Below, in pieces: positions 21,392 through 22,803 of a stretch of DNA of 22,803 nucleotides (positions are counted from its first letter, which is position 1; each line of letters starts with the position of its first letter). Source of the DNA: CAZGLR01 sp964526635 (GTDB lineage Bacteria; Zixibacteria; MSB-5A5; GN15; JAAZOE01); assembly GCA_964526635.1 (NCBI GenBank), contig CAZGLR010000050.1, positions 1 through 22,803 on the forward strand, written 5' to 3'. A program made the position numbers and the translations under genes. Under the pieces are notes generated by a model that did no database searches, was not told where the DNA came from, and was given only the letters and a program-made list of their open reading frames with translations.

Positions 21392-21419
21392 AACCCCGGC
21401 GCTGCCGGGGTTTTTTTTT
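21392..21419 (+). terminator. Rho-independent terminator
   Basis: CCCCGGC (21394-21400) and GCCGGGG (21404-21410) form a perfect 7-bp stem with a GCT triloop, extended by AA/TT, followed by nine T (21411-21419). It ends the DUF4388-led gene set. The radical SAM gene starts seven bases after the T-run. Confidence 0.92.
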
Positions 21420-21425
21420 GAGGAT

Positions 21426-22803
21426 ATGCTGACACCATCGCTGGAAGCGAATTTCTTTTCCCACGTGGAAAAGCCGGCCCGGTACCTTGGATGTGAACCG
21501 GGCCGTATTGTAAAAAACCATGACGGCCGCGTTCGTATCGCGCTGGCCTATCCCGATTTGTATGAGATCGGGATGTCGTATATGGGCGGGCAGATATTGT
21601 ACACGGTCATAAATCGCCTTGACGAGGCGGTCTGTGAACGGGTGTATGCGCCGGCGCCGGATGCCCAAAAACGGTTGCGGCAGACGAATCTACCCCTGTT
21701 TTCGCTGGAATCGCATCACCCCATTGGTGAATTCGATATTGTCGGCTTTACCCTGGCCTATGAGATGGTATACACCAATATGCTGGCTATGCTCGATCTG
21801 GCCGGTATTCCTCTCAATGCATCCGATCGCGATGATTCCCACCCCCTGGTCGCGGCCGGCGGCCCGATTTGTTTCAATCCCGAACCGGTAGCCGATTTTA
21901 TTGATTTTTTTCATATTGGTGAGGCGGAAGACACTATCCCGGAGATAGTGGCGTCAATACAAAAGACGCGTGGTATGAAACGACGCGAGCGTTTGCTGGA
22001 TCTGGCGCAAATATCCGGGATTTATGTGCCGTCGTTTTATGATCCCGGGTCGTTGCAGCCGACGGCCTCCGGCGTTCCCGAGACAATAGTGGCGCGGCAT
22101 GCTGATCGTCTTGGCGAAGAGATTTATCCCGAACAACCGCTGGTGCCGCTTTCCGAGGCAGCCCATGACCGGGTAACGGTTGAAATCATGCGGGGGTGTC
22201 CGCAGGGATGTCGTTTCTGTCAGGCCGGCAAAATTTACAAGCCGGTGCGGGTCCGCCCGGTACCGGAAATCACGCGTCAGGTAATTCAACACGTGACCGC
22301 CACCGGCTATGGCGAAGTGAGTTTGTTGTCTTTATCGACGACTGATTATCCGGATATCGAGAATTTATTAAAGACGCTTAATGCGACGCTGGATGGCCTC
22401 AATGTCAATTTATCGCTGCCGTCGCTGCGCCCGGCCAGCTTTACCGAAAGTATTGCCGAGGCGGTCAAACAGGGGCGGAAAACCGGCTTAACGTTTGCGC
22501 CGGAGGCGGGTACCGAGCGGATGCGGAAGTTTATTCGCAAGGACATCACTGAAGAGCAGTTGTTGAAGGCGGCGCGGATCGCGTTTGGCAACGGCTGGCC
22601 GCTTATCAAGTTGTATTTCATGATCGGTCTGCCAACCGAGACCGACGAGGACCTCGATGGTATTCTCGATTTGATTGACGACGTGGTGCGTGAAGCGCGT
22701 TCGCATAAGGGTCAGCGCCGCATCAATGTAACGATTTCGCCGTTTTCACCCAAAGCGCACACGCCCTTCCAGTGGGACAGAATCTGTGCCCCCGAAGAAA
22801 TAC
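21426..22803 (+). CDS. Radical SAM protein, TIGR03960-like, C-terminus beyond window edge
   Basis: The visible 459 residues start with a short leader and VEKPARYLGCEPGRI, then ALAYPDLYEIGMSYMGGQIL, ERVYAPAPDAQKRLR and DIVGFTLAYEMVYTNMLAML, the B12-binding-like N-terminal half of the TIGR03960 family. The radical SAM cluster motif is Cys258-PQG-Cys262-RF-Cys265, followed by QAGKIYKPVRVRPV, SLLSLSTTDYPDIENL, TFAPEAGTERMRKFIRKDI and KLYFMIGLPTETDEDL. The reaction of the family is unknown to me; relatives are often joined to or followed by a DUF2344 (TIGR03936) protein, which would lie to the right. GAGG stands only two bases before the ATG at 21426, immediately after the terminator T-run, so a GTG at VEKPARYLG could be an alternative start. 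No promoter is seen between terminator and start. Confidence 0.92.
   Translation, partial: MLTPSLEANFFSHVEKPARYLGCEPGRIVKNHDGRVRIALAYPDLYEIGMSYMGGQILYTVINRLDEAVCERVYAPAPDAQKRLRQTNLPLFSLESHHPIGEFDIVGFTLAYEMVYTNMLAMLDLAGIPLNASDRDDSHPLVAAGGPICFNPEPVADFIDFFHIGEAEDTIPEIVASIQKTRGMKRRERLLDLAQISGIYVPSFYDPGSLQPTASGVPETIVARHADRLGEEIYPEQPLVPLSEAAHDRVTVEIMRGCPQGCRFCQAGKIYKPVRVRPVPEITRQVIQHVTATGYGEVSLLSLSTTDYPDIENLLKTLNATLDGLNVNLSLPSLRPASFTESIAEAVKQGRKTGLTFAPEAGTERMRKFIRKDITEEQLLKAARIAFGNGWPLIKLYFMIGLPTETDEDLDGILDLIDDVVREARSHKGQRRINVTISPFSPKAHTPFQWDRICAPEEI

Overview
The window looks like a chromosomal piece of a deeply branching, uncultured-type Gram-negative bacterium. Secreted proteins ending in a dockerin-like calcium repeat, NHL/FlgD-Ig surface proteins, GTG starts, tight 4-8 base gene overlaps and roughly 50-60 % G+C in the housekeeping genes fit Zixibacteria or a relative in the FCB/Gemmatimonadota neighbourhood. 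That placement is inference from gene style; no rRNA or tRNA gene is visible. Twenty-three coding genes are called, two of them cut by the window edges.

Layout. (1) 1-4390, minus strand: an exported two-gene set (Ig-like plus helical-repeat protein, then an NHL propeller with FlgD-like Ig and dockerin domains), followed by a small exported acidic protein and a TPR protein that runs off the left edge. The two exported genes are clearly more AT-rich than the rest. (2) 4272-4781: a 510-base gene-free stretch with a long palindrome, three smaller hairpins, a G/C-skewed tract of about 60 bases and a good sigma70-type promoter. (3) 4782-8715, plus strand: a cofactor operon with class II aldolase, folB, folK, deoxynucleoside kinase, panB and panC (folate, deoxynucleotide salvage, pantothenate/CoA). 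(4) 8730-16038, minus strand: a compact seven-gene run, read from its promoter as XRE repressor, two-TM membrane protein, RlmD/TrmA-type rRNA methyltransferase, Mre11/SbcD-type nuclease, Rad50/YhaN-type ATPase carrying a membrane hairpin, HIT nucleotide hydrolase/phosphorylase, and a helix-turn-helix protein fused to an aconitase fold that has lost its iron-sulfur cysteines and most active-site residues. (5) 16056-18248, minus strand: an NfeD membrane serine protease and slipin (SPFH) pair ending in a clear terminator. (6) 18365-21419, plus strand: a bacilliredoxin-like protein, an unrecognised helical protein, then a promoter-led set of DUF4388/PATAN protein, coiled-coil protein, small helical-repeat protein and small zinc-ribbon-like protein, closed by a terminator. 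(7) 21426 to the right edge: a TIGR03960-type radical SAM protein.

The most unusual item is the HTH-pseudoaconitase at 8730-10343. It combines two DNA-binding-like helical modules with a LeuC/aconitase body in which the cluster-binding and substrate-binding signatures are replaced. It sits at the end of an operon that appears autoregulated through an AACATTA-type palindrome and that carries DNA-end processing, rRNA methylation and dinucleotide-polyphosphate functions. I read it as a candidate non-enzymatic regulator or metabolite sensor; that is inference from sequence alone.
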